Below are positions 44,999 through 54,122 of a DNA stretch of 64,000 nucleotides, one piece after another. The DNA is from CADEED01 sp035765415. Its GTDB lineage: Bacteria > Pseudomonadota > Gammaproteobacteria > Steroidobacterales > Steroidobacteraceae. Position numbers and translations under genes: made by a program. Location of the stretch: NCBI GenBank assembly GCA_035765415.1, contig DASTXR010000083.1, positions 1 to 64,000 of the forward strand. Reading direction: 5' to 3'. The first letter of the stretch is position 1. The number at the start of each line of letters is the position of its first letter. The notes under the pieces are model-generated. The model ran no database searches, had not been told where the DNA came from, and saw nothing but the letters and a program-made list of their open reading frames with translations.

Positions 44999-46099
44999 CT
45001 AGTCAGGCGGAAAGGGCATCGCCTTGGGCATGCGCGTGCCGCCTTGGCGCGTCTTGCGGGTGTGCGCATCGACGCCGCGCCACCACGGCGTCAGCGAGAA
45101 TTCATGCGCCGGTTCCACGGGTTCGCCGAGCCGCGGCATGATGAGCCGGACGCCCGTTTGCGGCGCGAGCCCGGCCAGGGTTTCAGCAGGCTCGTCCCAG
45201 GGATGCAACGCGAGATTGAACGTGCCCCAGTGCACGGGCAGGAGCGGGCCGCCGCCTAACAAGGCGTGCGCCGCGAGCGCATTGGCGGGGCCGAGATGGA
45301 TGTTGCCCCAGGCGGGATGCCACGCGCCCACCTCGAGCATGACGAGATCGAAGGGGCCGAGCCGTTCGCGGATCTCGGCATGCTGCGGCGTGGCGCCGGT
45401 GTCGCCGCTGAAGAACACGCGATGTCGCTGCGACTGGATGACGAACGACGACCACAATGTCTTGTTGCCATCCTTCAGGCCGCGCCCCGAGAAATGTTGC
45501 GAGGGGCCTGCTGTCAGCGTGAGGTCGGTGCCCGGCACGCGATGCGATTCCCACCAGTCGAGCTCGACGATGCGCGCAGGCTGGATGCCGAACGCCTCCA
45601 GGTGGGCGCCGACCCCGAGCGAAGTGATGATGGGCACGGACGCTTTGCGCATCTGCCGCATGGTGGTGTAGTCGAGGTGATCGTAGTGATCGTGTGAAAC
45701 GATGACGGCGTCCAGCGGCGGCAGTTCGCGCAGCGAGATGGGTACGGGCTGAAAGCGCTTCGGGCCGAGGAAGCGCGACGGCGATGCGCGTGGACCCCAC
45801 ACCGGATCGGTGAGCACGCGCCAGCCGTCGATCTCTATCAACACGGTCGAATGGCCCAGCCAGGTGGCGCGCAGCCCGCTGCCGGCCGCGCGCGTCCAAG
45901 TGTCGAGCGGATTCACCGCCGGCAGCGGTGCGGACGGCACCCGCCGGTCGCCGCCGCAGATGAAGTCGCCGAGCGACGGCATTGGCACGGCGGGATCGCC
46001 GCGCGCAATGATGCTGGTATTGCGGAAACGCGTGCCGTCCCACCGTGGTGAAGCGGTGATGCGTTCCTGGCGTGCGATCTGCGTCCTGGTGTCGGCCAT
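44999..46099 (-). CDS. Metallo-beta-lactamase-fold hydrolase (NAPE-PLD-like/UlaG-like)
   Basis: 366 residues from the ATG at 46099, which has AGGA 5 bases upstream. The zinc motif HDHYDHLD and the late FFSGDTGATPQH, WHPAWGNIHLGP and LPVHWGTFNLALHPWDEP are those of NAPE-phospholipase D-like or UlaG-like hydrolases. The GLRATWLGHSTVLIEIDGWRVLTDPVW opening also fits. It is probably a cytosolic phosphodiesterase or lactonase of unknown substrate. Confidence 0.85.
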   Translation of the reverse strand: MADTRTQIARQERITASPRWDGTRFRNTSIIARGDPAVPMPSLGDFICGGDRRVPSAPLPAVNPLDTWTRAAGSGLRATWLGHSTVLIEIDGWRVLTDPVWGPRASPSRFLGPKRFQPVPISLRELPPLDAVIVSHDHYDHLDYTTMRQMRKASVPIITSLGVGAHLEAFGIQPARIVELDWWESHRVPGTDLTLTAGPSQHFSGRGLKDGNKTLWSSFVIQSQRHRVFFSGDTGATPQHAEIRERLGPFDLVMLEVGAWHPAWGNIHLGPANALAAHALLGGGPLLPVHWGTFNLALHPWDEPAETLAGLAPQTGVRLIMPRLGEPVEPAHEFSLTPWWRGVDAHTRKTRQGGTRMPKAMPFPPD

Positions 46100-46286
46100 G
46101 GGTGTCCTGACTATTGCGCTGAATGCGGACGAATATGCGGGTCTCAATCTCACTGACAACGATCAAACTTCTTTACCGACAGCAACCTCTCCCTAAAGAG
46201 GTAGGGTCTGACTCATTCTTTGGAGACATTCGACAGACACCTTCGGGCAATACCCCTTGCGTCCGGACTCGCAGAGAATGCGTTTC

Positions 46287-46991
46287 ATGAACAGGAACAA
46301 GAACAGCAAACGGCAAATGGATTTGCGGCGTCGGGCCCTTGGCACCCTGCTGACATTGTTCCTGATGGGCACCGCGGTCGCGAGCCGCGCAGGGTTTCTC
46401 GCAGAGCTGGCACTGACGCCGCATCTCGTCGAGATGGCGTTGCTGGATGACCGGCTGCTGACGGAAATTCCCGCACCGCAGGCTCTTGCACTGGATTCGC
46501 GCCATTCCGGCGATCGCAGCGGCGCGTTCTCCTTTTGCAGGGACTGCGAGTTTCACCTTGGAGTGGGTGGCACTTACAACTCGATCGAGGCCACCAGGGG
46601 TGTCGTGATCCCCATGACCGTGGCATGGAACAGGAGCCGATGGGAATTCGGCCTGTTCCACTTCTCCGAGCAGTATTCGTCCGACAACCCGCAGCGCGTG
46701 GACCAGGTGGTTGCGCAACCCTACTGGGGCGCCTCGCTGTCGCGACGCTTTCAGTTGTTCGAACGTGGTCCGCTGCGAGCGATCTTCGGATTCGGAGTGT
46801 CCTATCGCACGGAAACGGACGTGCTGAGCGCAACGCACTGGAACTTCGCTTCACAGTTCGGATTGCGATTCCAGTCGCCGCAGTTTCCGGCGGTCTTCGA
46901 GCTGTCCGCGCGGCACTGGTCGAATGGCGGTGTGCGCCACCCGAATCGTGGCCAGGACTTCACCATACTGACGGTTCGATTCGATCGTTGA
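46287..46991 (+). CDS. PagL-like lipid A 3-O-deacylase (acyloxyacyl hydrolase family)
   Basis: 234 residues from the ATG at 46287 (alternatives 46278, 46257). After a signal peptide comes an outer-membrane beta-barrel-like sequence. The C-terminal RHWSNGGVRHPNRGQDF matches the PagL catalytic block, with the His and Ser of the triad two residues apart. PagL removes the 3-position acyl chain of lipid A and alters outer-membrane properties. No other lipid A gene is next to it. Confidence 0.65.
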   Translation: MNRNKNSKRQMDLRRRALGTLLTLFLMGTAVASRAGFLAELALTPHLVEMALLDDRLLTEIPAPQALALDSRHSGDRSGAFSFCRDCEFHLGVGGTYNSIEATRGVVIPMTVAWNRSRWEFGLFHFSEQYSSDNPQRVDQVVAQPYWGASLSRRFQLFERGPLRAIFGFGVSYRTETDVLSATHWNFASQFGLRFQSPQFPAVFELSARHWSNGGVRHPNRGQDFTILTVRFDR

Positions 46992-46999
46992 TGCGGCTC

Positions 47000-48073
47000 C
47001 TATCGCGGGGCTTTTTCCAGTAGTTTGACCAGGTGCTGCTTCCACAGCGCCGCCATGGTGTGCGTACCGTGCCCGCGGGTTTGCGGACTCAACGGAATCA
47101 ACACCGCCTCACCGTGTTTCACGCGCTTGATCTCGCGCTCTAGGATGCCGAGCTCGGGCGGATTGATGAGGTCGTCCGCCGAGTTGATCGCGAGCAGCGG
47201 GGCGCGGATGCGCTCGAGGGCAGGTTGGGGGTCGTAGTCCCATGAAGCGCTGATCTGGTAGAGCAGGTCGTTTGCGTCCTGAGTCTTCATCGCGTTTGCC
47301 AGGCTCTCGCCGAGAACCTCGTCCGCCCTGGCGAGCGTCGGCATCTGTTCCTGGCGCAACGGCGGATTGCTACCCATGAAGAAGATGAGCGAGGCGGCGG
47401 TGCCGAGCGACGGCGGCTGCGCAGTGTAGTTGCCGCCTTGCCAGGCCGGATCGTTGCGGATGGCGTCGATGATGGTCTTGCGCCATACGCGGTTACGCCC
47501 GGAGATCTGCACGGGAAGGCTCGCCAGCGGCAGCAGCGCGTCCATGAATTCCGGGTGGCGCTCGCCCCACACCCAGGTGTGCATGCCGCCCATGGAAGTG
47601 CCCATGACCAGCCGCAGGTGGTTGACGCCGAGACCTTCGGTGAGCAGCCGGTACTGCGCCTCGACCATGTCGGTGTAACCGTACTGCGGAAAACGCGCCT
47701 TCAGGCCGTCGCTGGGCTTTGCGGACTTGCCATGGCCGATGCCGTCGGGCAGCACGACAAAAAAGCGAGTGACATCCAGCGGCTGACCCGCGCCAAACAA
47801 CTCGCCGGCGAATTCCGGCCGGATGAACTGCGCGCCGCTGCCGCCGGTTCCATGGCCGATGAGCACGGCATTGCGCACGACGCCCCTGGCATCTTTTTTC
47901 GGAACACCCAGCGTCCGATAGTGAATCTTCAGTTCCGGCAGCGAGGCGCCGTTCGAGAACCGGAAATCGCGCAGCACGAAGTCGCCTTCGACCGGGGCGG
48001 GGTACTCCGCTGCCTGCAGCGGCGCCAGGGCTGTCAGTGCGCAGGCGAACAGGAATGTCTTGAATCTCGACAT
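47000..48073 (-). CDS. Exported alpha/beta-hydrolase of the MetX family
   Basis: 357 residues from the ATG at 48073, giving a signal peptide (SRFKTFLFACALTALAPLQA). The nucleophile elbow GTSMGGMHTW and the GHGTGGSGAQF block are typical of homoserine O-acetyltransferase-like hydrolases; the acid/base region is INSADDLINPPE and the His in TRGHGTH. A signal peptide is unusual for a methionine biosynthesis enzyme, so it is more likely a periplasmic esterase or related hydrolase. Confidence 0.82.
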   Translation of the reverse strand: MSRFKTFLFACALTALAPLQAAEYPAPVEGDFVLRDFRFSNGASLPELKIHYRTLGVPKKDARGVVRNAVLIGHGTGGSGAQFIRPEFAGELFGAGQPLDVTRFFVVLPDGIGHGKSAKPSDGLKARFPQYGYTDMVEAQYRLLTEGLGVNHLRLVMGTSMGGMHTWVWGERHPEFMDALLPLASLPVQISGRNRVWRKTIIDAIRNDPAWQGGNYTAQPPSLGTAASLIFFMGSNPPLRQEQMPTLARADEVLGESLANAMKTQDANDLLYQISASWDYDPQPALERIRAPLLAINSADDLINPPELGILEREIKRVKHGEAVLIPLSPQTRGHGTHTMAALWKQHLVKLLEKAPR

Positions 48074-48230
48074 GGATGGTGATCTCCAGGCCCGGAGGCA
48101 TCGGATGACAATAGTTAGGTGCCTGACCCGGCGCGGCCGGTTTGACACCACATTATGAGAGCTGTGTCCCTTGTTAGCGCTACACCTGCGAGAGTTTGCG
48201 CCGGAACCCTGAGAGAAACCCGTGAGTAAA

Positions 48231-48244
48231 TGACACCGGTGGAA
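48231..48244 (+). promoter_or_regulatory. TGACACCGG operator-like site, first pectate lyase
   Basis: TGACACCGGTGGAA: the left half and centre of the palindrome TGACACCGGTGTCA, 80 bases before the ATG at 48311. A central CG and palindromic arms are typical of LacI-type operators. Confidence 0.45.
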
Positions 48245-48310
48245 AGCACCACGCTCATACCAAGAATTCAGAGCGTCACAGGGTCAACGGTTCATCGGAG
48301 GGAGACGGCG

Positions 48311-49381
48311 ATGAAATATGTCCACGTTCTACTCGCTTTAGGCGCCATCGCGGCGGCCGGTTCGGCAAGTGCCGCCAACCGCCCGAGCGGCTGGACCACG
48401 ATATGCAAGCAAAACGAAACCTGCACGGTGGCGGCGAACACCAATGTCGCGTTCGGCCGCGCCGACCAGTTCTATTACAAAGTGCTGAGCGGCACCTTTT
48501 CATGCACGCAGGCCACCTTCGGCGGAATCATTTCCGGCGGTGTGAACGAGTGTTCGACGGGGTCGGGTACACCGCCTCCGACGAATCCGCCTCCGACCAA
48601 TCCGCCGCCCGCGACTCCGCCGCCGCTGGGTGCGTACCCGGGTTGCGAGATGCCGCTGAACACGCTGACGGTGCAGCTGTCGGCCACGCAAGTGGTCCCG
48701 GCCGGCACGGTATTCGACGGCCAGAACAAGGTCTACAACCTTTCGGGTGGCAACAACACCGAAGGCCAGCCGCCGGTGTTCCTCGTGAAGGAAGGTGGCA
48801 CGGTCAGGAACGTCATCATCGGGCCGCTCGCGGCCGATGGCATTCACTGCGAAGGCAATTGCACGCTGAACCGTGTGTGGTGGCAGGACGTGGGTGAAGA
48901 CGCTGCGACGGCGCTCGGCCCGGCGGGCACCGTGATGAACATCAGCTGCGGCGCGGCGCAGAGCGCCAGTGACAAGACCTTCCAGTTCAACGGTCGCGGC
49001 GAAATGCGCATCAGCAACTTCTACGTTGCCAATGTCGGCAAGCTGGTCCGCACCTGCGGCGACTGCACGGGCAACGGCGGCCCTCGCAAGATCTTCGTCA
49101 CGAACGTCATCGCACGCGACGTGACGTCGACGATCGTGGGCATCAACTCCAACTACGGCGACGTGGCCACCATCCGCGGCCTGACGCTGAACAACAGCGG
49201 CACCAGCAAGACGAAGATCTGCCAGGTCTTCAAGGGTGTCGTGAAAGGTTCGGGCAGCAGCACGGCTCTCGGTGTGGAGTTCAACACGCCGGCGTGCCAG
49301 GTGAGCCAGGCCGACGTCACGCTCATGCCGCCGAGCCAGATGAACACCAGTGCCTGCGCGGGGTCTTGTCCGATTCCCTGA
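48311..49381 (+). CDS. PL3-family pectate lyase with N-terminal cysteine domain, copy 1
   Basis: 356 residues from the ATG at 48311, supported by GGAGG before it; signal peptide cleaved after SASA. Residues about 22-84 form a four-cysteine domain (Cys 32, 38, 65, 81) also present in copies 2 and 3; a linker (PPPTNPPPTNPPP) to about 106 leads to the PL3 helix. Pel3 features: AADGIHCEGNCTLNRVWWQD, GEDAAT near 195-200 (calcium-binding), Lys222, Lys244 and Arg247 at catalytic positions. It cleaves polygalacturonate by beta-elimination with calcium. It is followed by a terminator and a tandem paralogue. Confidence 0.9.
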   Translation: MKYVHVLLALGAIAAAGSASAANRPSGWTTICKQNETCTVAANTNVAFGRADQFYYKVLSGTFSCTQATFGGIISGGVNECSTGSGTPPPTNPPPTNPPPATPPPLGAYPGCEMPLNTLTVQLSATQVVPAGTVFDGQNKVYNLSGGNNTEGQPPVFLVKEGGTVRNVIIGPLAADGIHCEGNCTLNRVWWQDVGEDAATALGPAGTVMNISCGAAQSASDKTFQFNGRGEMRISNFYVANVGKLVRTCGDCTGNGGPRKIFVTNVIARDVTSTIVGINSNYGDVATIRGLTLNNSGTSKTKICQVFKGVVKGSGSSTALGVEFNTPACQVSQADVTLMPPSQMNTSACAGSCPIP

Positions 49382-49411
49382 CAAAACGGCGAATCGATTC
49401 AGGCAATTCGA

Positions 49412-49444
49412 GGGTGGAAGCCGCAGGGCTTCCACCCTTTTTTT
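49412..49444 (+). terminator. Rho-independent terminator of the first pectate lyase
   Basis: Perfect 11-base arms GGGTGGAAGCC (49412-49422) and GGCTTCCACCC (49427-49437), loop GCAG, then seven T. Each lyase of the pair has its own terminator, so they are separate transcripts. Confidence 0.88.
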
Positions 49445-49503
49445 CGTTTTCGCTGCGGTGCGTAAATGCACTGATTGAGATCGCGACCGTTCGCGGGTCA
49501 TAA

Positions 49504-49538
49504 TGACACCGGTGTCTAAGGTTATGACACCGGTGGCC
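49504..49538 (+). promoter_or_regulatory. Double TGACACCGG operator-like site, second pectate lyase
   Basis: Two sites, TGACACCGGTGTCT (49504-49517, almost the full palindrome) and TGACACCGGTGGCC (49525-49538), are 21 bases apart, two helical turns, so two dimers could bind on one face. They lie 70-110 bases before the ATG at 49612. Confidence 0.5.
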
Positions 49539-49611
49539 AAGGATGCGGGCCCTTCCGGCTTTTCTCCCGCGGCTGCCTTCGCTCGAAGGATCCAAACAAC
49601 AGGGGGACGCG

Positions 49612-50682
49612 ATGAAATACGGAAATTTTCTATTGGCGCTGGCAGCCATGACGCTGGCGGACGCGGCAATGGCCGCGAATCGTCCGGCCGGCTACACGAC
49701 GATCTGCAATGAGAACAAGACCTGCTCGGTGGCCGCGAACACCAACGTCGCTTTCGGCCGCGCCAACCAGTTTTTCTACAAGACGCTGAGTGGCAGTTTC
49801 GTCTGCTCGTCGGCGACGTTCGGCGGCAGAGTTGGCGGCGGCGTCAACGAGTGTTCGGTGCCCACGGGCAGCGTGCCGCCACCGACCAATCCGCCGCCCA
49901 CCAATCCGCCTCCCGGTGGAACACCGGATCTCGGCTACTACCCGGGCTGCGCAATGCCGACCAACACGCAGGTCGTGCAGCTCGCCGCCACTCACGTGGT
50001 TCCGGCGGGCACCGTGTTCGACGGCCAGAACAAGGTTTACAACCTTTCGGGTGGCAGCCAGAGCGAAGGCCAGCCGGCCGTGTTCGATGTGATGGAAGGC
50101 GCGACACTCAAGAACGTCATCATCGGCACGCTCGCCGCCGATGGCATTCACTGCCTCGGCAATTGCACGCTGGACCACGTGTGGTGGCAGGACATCGGTG
50201 AAGATGCCGCGACGGCGCTCGGGCCGGCGGGCACGGTCATGAACATCACCTGTGGTGCCGCTTACAACGGTTCGGACAAGACCTTCCAGTTCAACGGCCG
50301 CGGCGAAATGCGCATCAGCAATTTCTATGTCTCCAACTCCGGCAAGCTGGTTCGCTCCTGCGGCGACTGCACGGGCAACGGTGGTCCGCGCAGGATCTTC
50401 ATCAACAACGTGATCACGCGCGACGTGCCAACCATCGCTGGAATCAATTCCAACTTCGGTGACGTGGCGACCATCCGCAACCTGACGCTGAACAACAGCG
50501 GCAATTCCAAGACCAAGATCTGCCAGGTCTACAAAGGTGTGGTGAAGGGCCAGGGCAGCACGTCGGCGCTGGGCGTGGAGTTCAACACTCCCAATTGCCA
50601 GGTCAGCCAGGCGGACGTGACGCTGTTACCGCCGAGCCAGATGAACACGACCGCCTGCGCGGGTTCGTGTCCCATCCCGTAA
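49612..50682 (+). CDS. PL3-family pectate lyase with N-terminal cysteine domain, copy 2
   Basis: 356 residues, same length and order as copy 1: signal, cysteine domain (NRPAGYTTICNENKTC opening), PPPTNPPPTNPPP linker, PL3 helix with DHVWWQDIGEDAAT, DKTFQFNGRG and GKLVRSCG. ATG at 49612 follows AGGGGGA. It is a tandem duplicate with visible divergence, so both are likely functional and may differ in specificity. A terminator follows. Confidence 0.9.
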   Translation: MKYGNFLLALAAMTLADAAMAANRPAGYTTICNENKTCSVAANTNVAFGRANQFFYKTLSGSFVCSSATFGGRVGGGVNECSVPTGSVPPPTNPPPTNPPPGGTPDLGYYPGCAMPTNTQVVQLAATHVVPAGTVFDGQNKVYNLSGGSQSEGQPAVFDVMEGATLKNVIIGTLAADGIHCLGNCTLDHVWWQDIGEDAATALGPAGTVMNITCGAAYNGSDKTFQFNGRGEMRISNFYVSNSGKLVRSCGDCTGNGGPRRIFINNVITRDVPTIAGINSNFGDVATIRNLTLNNSGNSKTKICQVYKGVVKGQGSTSALGVEFNTPNCQVSQADVTLLPPSQMNTTACAGSCPIP

Positions 50683-50704
50683 CGCAGTCGATTCGTGGAT
50701 GAGC

Positions 50705-50739
50705 GAGGGTGAGGGCGTGGGCTCTCACCCTCTTTTTTT
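50705..50739 (+). terminator. Rho-independent terminator of the second pectate lyase
   Basis: Arms GAGGGTGAG (50705-50713) and CTCACCCTC (50724-50732) are perfectly complementary around a 10-base loop and are followed by seven T. It may also serve the convergent gene ending at 50747. Confidence 0.82.
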
Positions 50740-50746
50740 CGCCGGC

Positions 50747-51238
50747 TCAACGCACCAGCGGAATCTTCTGGGAAATCTGCACCTGCGCCACCTGGCCCAG
50801 GCGACGGTCGAGCTGAATCACCCGCGCGGCAATCTTGCTCGGCAATACCGTCTGGAACTTCGCCAGCCACTTGACTCGCAGATCGTGCATCTTCTCGTCG
50901 CGCGCGAGCAGTGCGTTGACGTAGTTGAGCGCGTCCTTGTCGGTAAGCTCCTGGTAATGCTCGGCGAACTGATCGGTCGCCTGGATCTGTTCGTTGACGA
51001 TGACGTCCTGTTCTTTCTGGAACGTCTCGAACAGCGGCCAGAACTTCGCCGCCTGATCGGCGGTGAGCGTCAGGCCCTTGGCCATGATGTCGGCGCGTTT
51101 GGCCATGAGATCGTTGCGAAACAGCGCAACGGTCTGCTCGTCCGTGGAAGTCGTGGAGGCCGGCGCCTTCGGGGGGTCTGCCGACCACGCGGACGCGGTC
51201 ACCATCAAAGCCATCGCGCACACGAGCTTCGTCTTCAT
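50747..51238 (-). CDS. Small periplasmic protein of the Spy/LTxxQ-like type
   Basis: 163 residues from the ATG at 51238, which has GAGGG upstream and a signal peptide (MKTKLVCAMALMVTASAWSA). The mature helix-rich part has GLTLTADQAAKFWPLFETFQKEQD, similar to the LTxxQ segment of CpxP/Spy and metal-resistance relatives, and ends with basic, helical sequence. A second such protein, unrelated in detail, lies at 56551 on the other side of the TonB operon. It converges on the lyases. Confidence 0.6.
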   Translation of the reverse strand: MKTKLVCAMALMVTASAWSADPPKAPASTTSTDEQTVALFRNDLMAKRADIMAKGLTLTADQAAKFWPLFETFQKEQDVIVNEQIQATDQFAEHYQELTDKDALNYVNALLARDEKMHDLRVKWLAKFQTVLPSKIAARVIQLDRRLGQVAQVQISQKIPLVR

Positions 51239-51497
51239 GCCCAAACCCTCTTTGTTGTGAAACGGGCCGACTATGGGATGGAGCCGGTGGTGCGGACAGT
51301 GGGACCAAGGTCCATGGTCAACGCGACGAGAAAGGAATATGTCCGGGAGGCGAGGCGAGCCTAACAAGATGTAGGCGACCTCCGACGGAAAACCACCCGT
51401 CATGGGGTGTCGACCCTCTTTATACGAGAATCCCCGCTGTCGATTTTGCGCATGTGTACGTTAGCGTCGAACCTGCTTGATCGACGAAGGACGGGAA

Positions 51498-53528
51498 GTG
51501 ACGCTGAAGCAACGACGGGTCTCGAAGCAGCCCTTGATCCGCATTGCGAGGTCCTGCATCCCCATCTGTGTCGCGCTGCTCCCCTGGTCCGCGCACTCCA
51601 ACAATTCCACCGGGCCGCTCGAGGCGCTCAAGCGCATGAGCTTCGAAGAGCTCATGACAGTCGAGATCACCTCCGTCTCGCGCACCGAGGAAACGCTGCG
51701 CGATGCCGCGGCCGCGATTGCGGTGGTCAGCCCGGAAATCATCCGCCGGTCCGGGGCCACCACGCTTCCCGATGCGCTGCGACTCGTCCCGGGAATACAC
51801 GTGGGCCAGCAGACGTCCAGCAGCTGGGCGGTGAGTGCGCGCGGCTTCAGCAGCATCACCTCCGAAAAACTGCTGGTGTTGTCCGACACGCGCAGCATCT
51901 ACACCCCGCTGTTCTCGGGCGTGAACTGGAACGTGCAGGACTATCTACTCGGGGACGTCGAGCGCGTCGAGGTGATTCGCGGCCCCGGCGCGGCGCTGTG
52001 GGGCTCCAACGCGGTGAACGGCGTGATCAACATCACCACGCGAAGCTCGCGCGATACACACGGCACGCACATCCAGGCCGGCGCCGGCAGTTTCGACCGT
52101 GCCTGGTTCGAAGCGCGCTACGGTGGCGAAACCGCTGATGGCGTGAATTACCGGGTGTATGGCAAGTACTTCGACCGTGACGCCACGCTTGCGCCGGGCC
52201 TTTCGACCGAGGACTCGTGGAATCTGGGCCACGTCGGATTTCGCACCGACTGGGATGGCACGCCGCGCGATTCTTTCACCGTGCAGGGTGATGCCTACCA
52301 GGCGGATGTCGGGCAACTGGCCTCGGCCATCAACATCATCGGGCGCCCGGGGCCGGAACCGCCGCTCAACGTGGACTTGAGCGGCGGGAATGTCCTGGCG
52401 CGCTGGCGGCGCAGCGGCGATGACGGCGCCGAAATGCAGTTGCGTGCCTATTACGATTACACGCGCCGCGACGATCCCAGCTTCCTCGACACGCTGCACA
52501 CGTTCGACATCGACCTGCAGAGGCGATTCAACGCCGGGTCGAGGCACGAGATCCTCTGGGGCGCCGCCTATCGCCTGACGGCGAACACCAATCGGAGTCG
52601 CGTGGTTTTCGCCGTGGAGCCCGAAGACTCCAACGACCAGCTCTTCAGCGGGTTCATCCAGGACCACATAACGCTCGGGCAGAAGCTGCGCCTCACGCTG
52701 GGCACGAAGCTCGAACACAACGATTTCAGCGGTTTCGAAGTTCAGCCCAGCGTGCGCATGGCCTGGTCGCCGCGCGACAACCACACTGTGTGGGTCGCGA
52801 TTTCGCGCGCAGTACGCGTGCCGACACGCCTCGAACGCGACATCGCCATCGATATCACGAACCCCGCTGGCAACCCGGTAGCCAGATTGCTGGGCAACGA
52901 CGAATACGGTTCCGAGCGCCTCACGGCGTACGAGTTGGGTGACAGGTGGCAGCCTATCGACAAGCTGTCGTTCGACCTGGCGCTGTTCTACAACGACTAC
53001 GACCGGCTGGCTTCACTCGAGATCGGCGAACCATTCGTCGATACCGATGGCCGGACCGTCATTCCGGTCATCAACGAAAACCTCACGCGGGGACGAACCT
53101 ACGGCGCCGAACTGCTGGTCGAGTGGCAGCCCGTCGATGACTGGCGCCTGAGCGCCAGCTACTCCCACATCGAAATGAGCCTCACGCCGGGCGGCGCCGA
53201 CCTCAATCGTGGCGAATGGCTGGAAGACGCCACGCCCCGCGACATCGCGGGCCTCAGGTCCCTGTTTGCTCTCGGAACGCGCGTCGAACTGGACGCGCAA
53301 TTGCGTTACCAGACGTCGATCGTCAGGCAGCCCATGCTGGTCACCGGTGAAAGCCTGGACGGCTACACCGAACTCGACGTGCGGCTGGGGTGGAATGCCA
53401 CCCCGCACTGGGATCTGTCGGTCGTCGGGCAGAATCTGCTCCACGACGAGCACGTGGAATTCGGCCCACCCGACCGGCGCGGTGCGCTCGAGCGTGCGGC
53501 CTATCTGCGGGCGACCTGGCGCAACTGA
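51498..53528 (+). CDS. TonB-dependent outer-membrane receptor
   Basis: 676 residues from a GTG at 51498 with AAGG 7 bases upstream; an earlier TTG at 51477 is possible. Signal peptide, then plug domain (LRDAAAAIAVVSPEIIRRSG, TLPDALRLVPGIHVG, VERVEVIRGPGAALWGSNAV near 150-175) and a 22-strand barrel. It ends RATWRN rather than with the usual terminal aromatic. It takes up a nutrient by TonB energy; the ligand is unknown. It is the first gene of a unit with a YfiR protein (6-bp gap) and a hybrid kinase. Confidence 0.88.
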   Translation: MTLKQRRVSKQPLIRIARSCIPICVALLPWSAHSNNSTGPLEALKRMSFEELMTVEITSVSRTEETLRDAAAAIAVVSPEIIRRSGATTLPDALRLVPGIHVGQQTSSSWAVSARGFSSITSEKLLVLSDTRSIYTPLFSGVNWNVQDYLLGDVERVEVIRGPGAALWGSNAVNGVINITTRSSRDTHGTHIQAGAGSFDRAWFEARYGGETADGVNYRVYGKYFDRDATLAPGLSTEDSWNLGHVGFRTDWDGTPRDSFTVQGDAYQADVGQLASAINIIGRPGPEPPLNVDLSGGNVLARWRRSGDDGAEMQLRAYYDYTRRDDPSFLDTLHTFDIDLQRRFNAGSRHEILWGAAYRLTANTNRSRVVFAVEPEDSNDQLFSGFIQDHITLGQKLRLTLGTKLEHNDFSGFEVQPSVRMAWSPRDNHTVWVAISRAVRVPTRLERDIAIDITNPAGNPVARLLGNDEYGSERLTAYELGDRWQPIDKLSFDLALFYNDYDRLASLEIGEPFVDTDGRTVIPVINENLTRGRTYGAELLVEWQPVDDWRLSASYSHIEMSLTPGGADLNRGEWLEDATPRDIAGLRSLFALGTRVELDAQLRYQTSIVRQPMLVTGESLDGYTELDVRLGWNATPHWDLSVVGQNLLHDEHVEFGPPDRRGALERAAYLRATWRN

Positions 53529-53534
53529 CACCCC

Positions 53535-54122
53535 ATGGCTACGCAGAAACTCCGCCGCTCCGTGCGCGGCACGCCATTGCGCCGCTGGCTGCTGGGCGCC
53601 GCATGTGTCCTGGCGGCGAGCGTCTGCAGCGGCACGCTGTCGGCGCCGCCGGCGGCCGAGTACCAGGTGAAGGCCGCCTATCTATTCAACTTCGGGCAGT
53701 TCGTCGAGTGGCCGCAGCACGCCTACGCGTCGCCGGCCGCGCCGTTCGTCATAGGCATCGTCGGCGAAGATCCTTTCGGAAAAACGCTCGACGACGTGAT
53801 CGCGGGCGAGTCGTTCGGCGGACGCCCGCTGGTCGTCAGGCGCTTCGGCAGCTCCGAAGACATCTCGGCCTGCAACATCCTCTTCATCGGCAGTAGTGAG
53901 GCGGGGCGCCTGGAGAAGTTGCTCAAGCTGCTCCAGGGCCGCAGTGTGCTCACGGTCACCGACATCGCCGGTGCAGAGCGGCGCGGAGCCATCATCGCGC
54001 TGTACAACGAAAACAAACGCATCCGCATGCGCATCAATGTGGCGGCGGCCAGGGCGAGCAACCTGGTCATCAGTTCCAAGCTGCTGCGACCCGCCGAAAT
54101 CGTCGGGGGTGACGGTGGCTGA
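53535..54122 (+). CDS. YfiR-family periplasmic protein
   Basis: 195 residues with a Sec signal (WLLGAACVLAASVCSG). The YfiR/DUF4154 signature AEYQVKAAYLFNFGQFVEWPQ is clear, with SACNILFIGSSE and the C-terminal VAAARASNLVISSKLLRPAEIV. In Pseudomonas YfiR holds the CHASE8-containing diguanylate cyclase YfiN inactive in the periplasm. Here the next gene, overlapping by eight bases, is a CHASE8 kinase, so it may restrain a kinase instead. Confidence 0.88.
   Translation: MATQKLRRSVRGTPLRRWLLGAACVLAASVCSGTLSAPPAAEYQVKAAYLFNFGQFVEWPQHAYASPAAPFVIGIVGEDPFGKTLDDVIAGESFGGRPLVVRRFGSSEDISACNILFIGSSEAGRLEKLLKLLQGRSVLTVTDIAGAERRGAIIALYNENKRIRMRINVAAARASNLVISSKLLRPAEIVGGDGG

Noticed and set aside
46201..46230. 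REP-like string AGGGTCTGACTCATTCTTTGG
   Set aside because: Only weak resemblance to the AAAAGGGGTCAG core and no inverted partner.
47000..48073. MetX (methionine biosynthesis) assignment
   Set aside because: The sequence has a signal peptide and no methionine gene beside it, so only the fold family is claimed.
48142..48165. TTGACACCACATTATGAG as promoter of the first lyase
   Set aside because: A TTGACA box is present but no -10 element at proper spacing; too weak to list.
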